Source: a virus. From it: DNA of 21,344 nucleotides. The notes under the pieces were generated by a model. The model did no database searches and had not been told where the DNA came from. It saw nothing but the letters and a program-made list of their open reading frames with translations. A program made the translations under genes and the position numbers. Positions 21,136 to 21,344 of this stretch are shown here, one piece after another. Positions within the stretch are counted from its first letter, which is position 1. Each line of letters opens with the position of its first letter. The stretch lies in the IMG/VR virus record IMGVR_UViG_3300033553_000276, positions 1 to 21,344 of that record. The stretch is one strand, 5' to 3'.

Positions 21136-21344
21136 AGCTGATCCCAAGAACTGTCCTGGTGCGCGGCCTGCGCACCGCACTGCAAGTCTTCGTCGCCTTC
21201 ATCCTGGCATTCATCGGCACCGTGATGGTCGAAGTGGCCGGGGCGGGAACCCTCCGCGCCTTTGCCGACATGGACATGCTGGACAAGGCCGCATTCGCTG
21301 GGGTTATGTCTGCCCTGGTCCTCGTGGTCAGCCTGCTCCAGAAC
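21132..21344 (+). CDS. Holin, r1t-like (3' partial)
   Basis: The 71 visible residues hold a basic start (MKLIPRTVLVRGLR), one membrane helix (about 17-38, ALQVFVAFILAFIGTVMVEV), a polar turn (RAFADMDMLDK), and a second helix (54-70, AAFAGVMSALVLVVSLLQN) as the window ends. The SALVLVVSLLQN-type second helix is familiar from r1t-like actinophage holins. AGGAGAA (21119-21125) lies seven bases before the ATG. It would form the membrane holes that let the endolysin out. The gene is cut at the right edge, so its C-terminus is not visible. Confidence 0.8.
   Translation, partial: MKLIPRTVLVRGLRTALQVFVAFILAFIGTVMVEVAGAGTLRAFADMDMLDKAAFAGVMSALVLVVSLLQN

Noticed and set aside
1-21344. tRNA genes, integrase, att sites, insertion sequences
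   Set aside because: No cloverleaf-like sequence, recombinase motif, or terminal inverted repeats were seen on either strand.

Overview
The window is a contiguous, plus-strand-only late region of a tailed phage or prophage with a long non-contractile tail (siphovirus type). The base composition is clearly GC-rich, codons are strongly biased to G/C in the third position, and GTG and TTG starts are common. The small terminase has the arginine-rich start seen in actinobacterial phages, and the holin looks like the r1t type. Together these suggest a high-GC Gram-positive (actinobacterial) host. The host genus cannot be read from the sequence. No integrase, repressor, tRNA or bacterial housekeeping gene is present, so virion versus prophage cannot be decided.

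Layout. Positions 1-93 are the tail end of an unrecognised gene, followed by a GC-palindromic leader (94-189). Packaging and head genes follow: small terminase (190), large terminase (581), SPP1-like portal (2280), MuF-type minor head protein (3689), a rho-independent terminator (4378-4399), scaffold (4472), HK97-fold major capsid protein (5000) and a 47-residue protein (5977). Head-tail joining genes run from 6131 to 7801: gp6-like connector, stopper, HK97 gp10-like protein and tail terminator, mostly coupled by 4-base GTGA overlaps. A second terminator hairpin lies at 7826-7854.

The tail module starts with a small protein (7879) and the tail tube protein (8064). A large hairpin comes next, then the tail assembly chaperone pair (9171-9922), joined by a -1 frameshift at a composite slippery site (9596-9605). 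The tape measure protein (9924-13754) carries two sets of internal repeats and an embedded metallopeptidase-like domain. It is followed by the distal tail protein (13747) and a Tal-like baseplate protein (14533) with two inserted sugar-binding-like domains and a reading-frame break near 16188. A minor tail protein (16517), a beta-helix tailspike-like protein (17090) with a triplicated N-terminal motif, and another minor tail protein (18253) complete the module.

The lysis end holds an XhlA-like membrane protein (19197), several tiny Cys-rich or Arg-rich reading frames, an Amidase_2 endolysin (20153) with a convincing internal start (20756), a small Cys-rich frame (21007) and an r1t-like holin cut by the window end (21132).

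The genes form one assembly line: DNA packaging through the portal, a scaffold-built capsid without a visible protease, connector and tail, a receptor-binding tip, then host lysis. Hairpins sit just before the genes for the most abundant proteins, which suggests transcript-level tuning. All functional names are from motif and gene-order recognition by eye; no database search was run.
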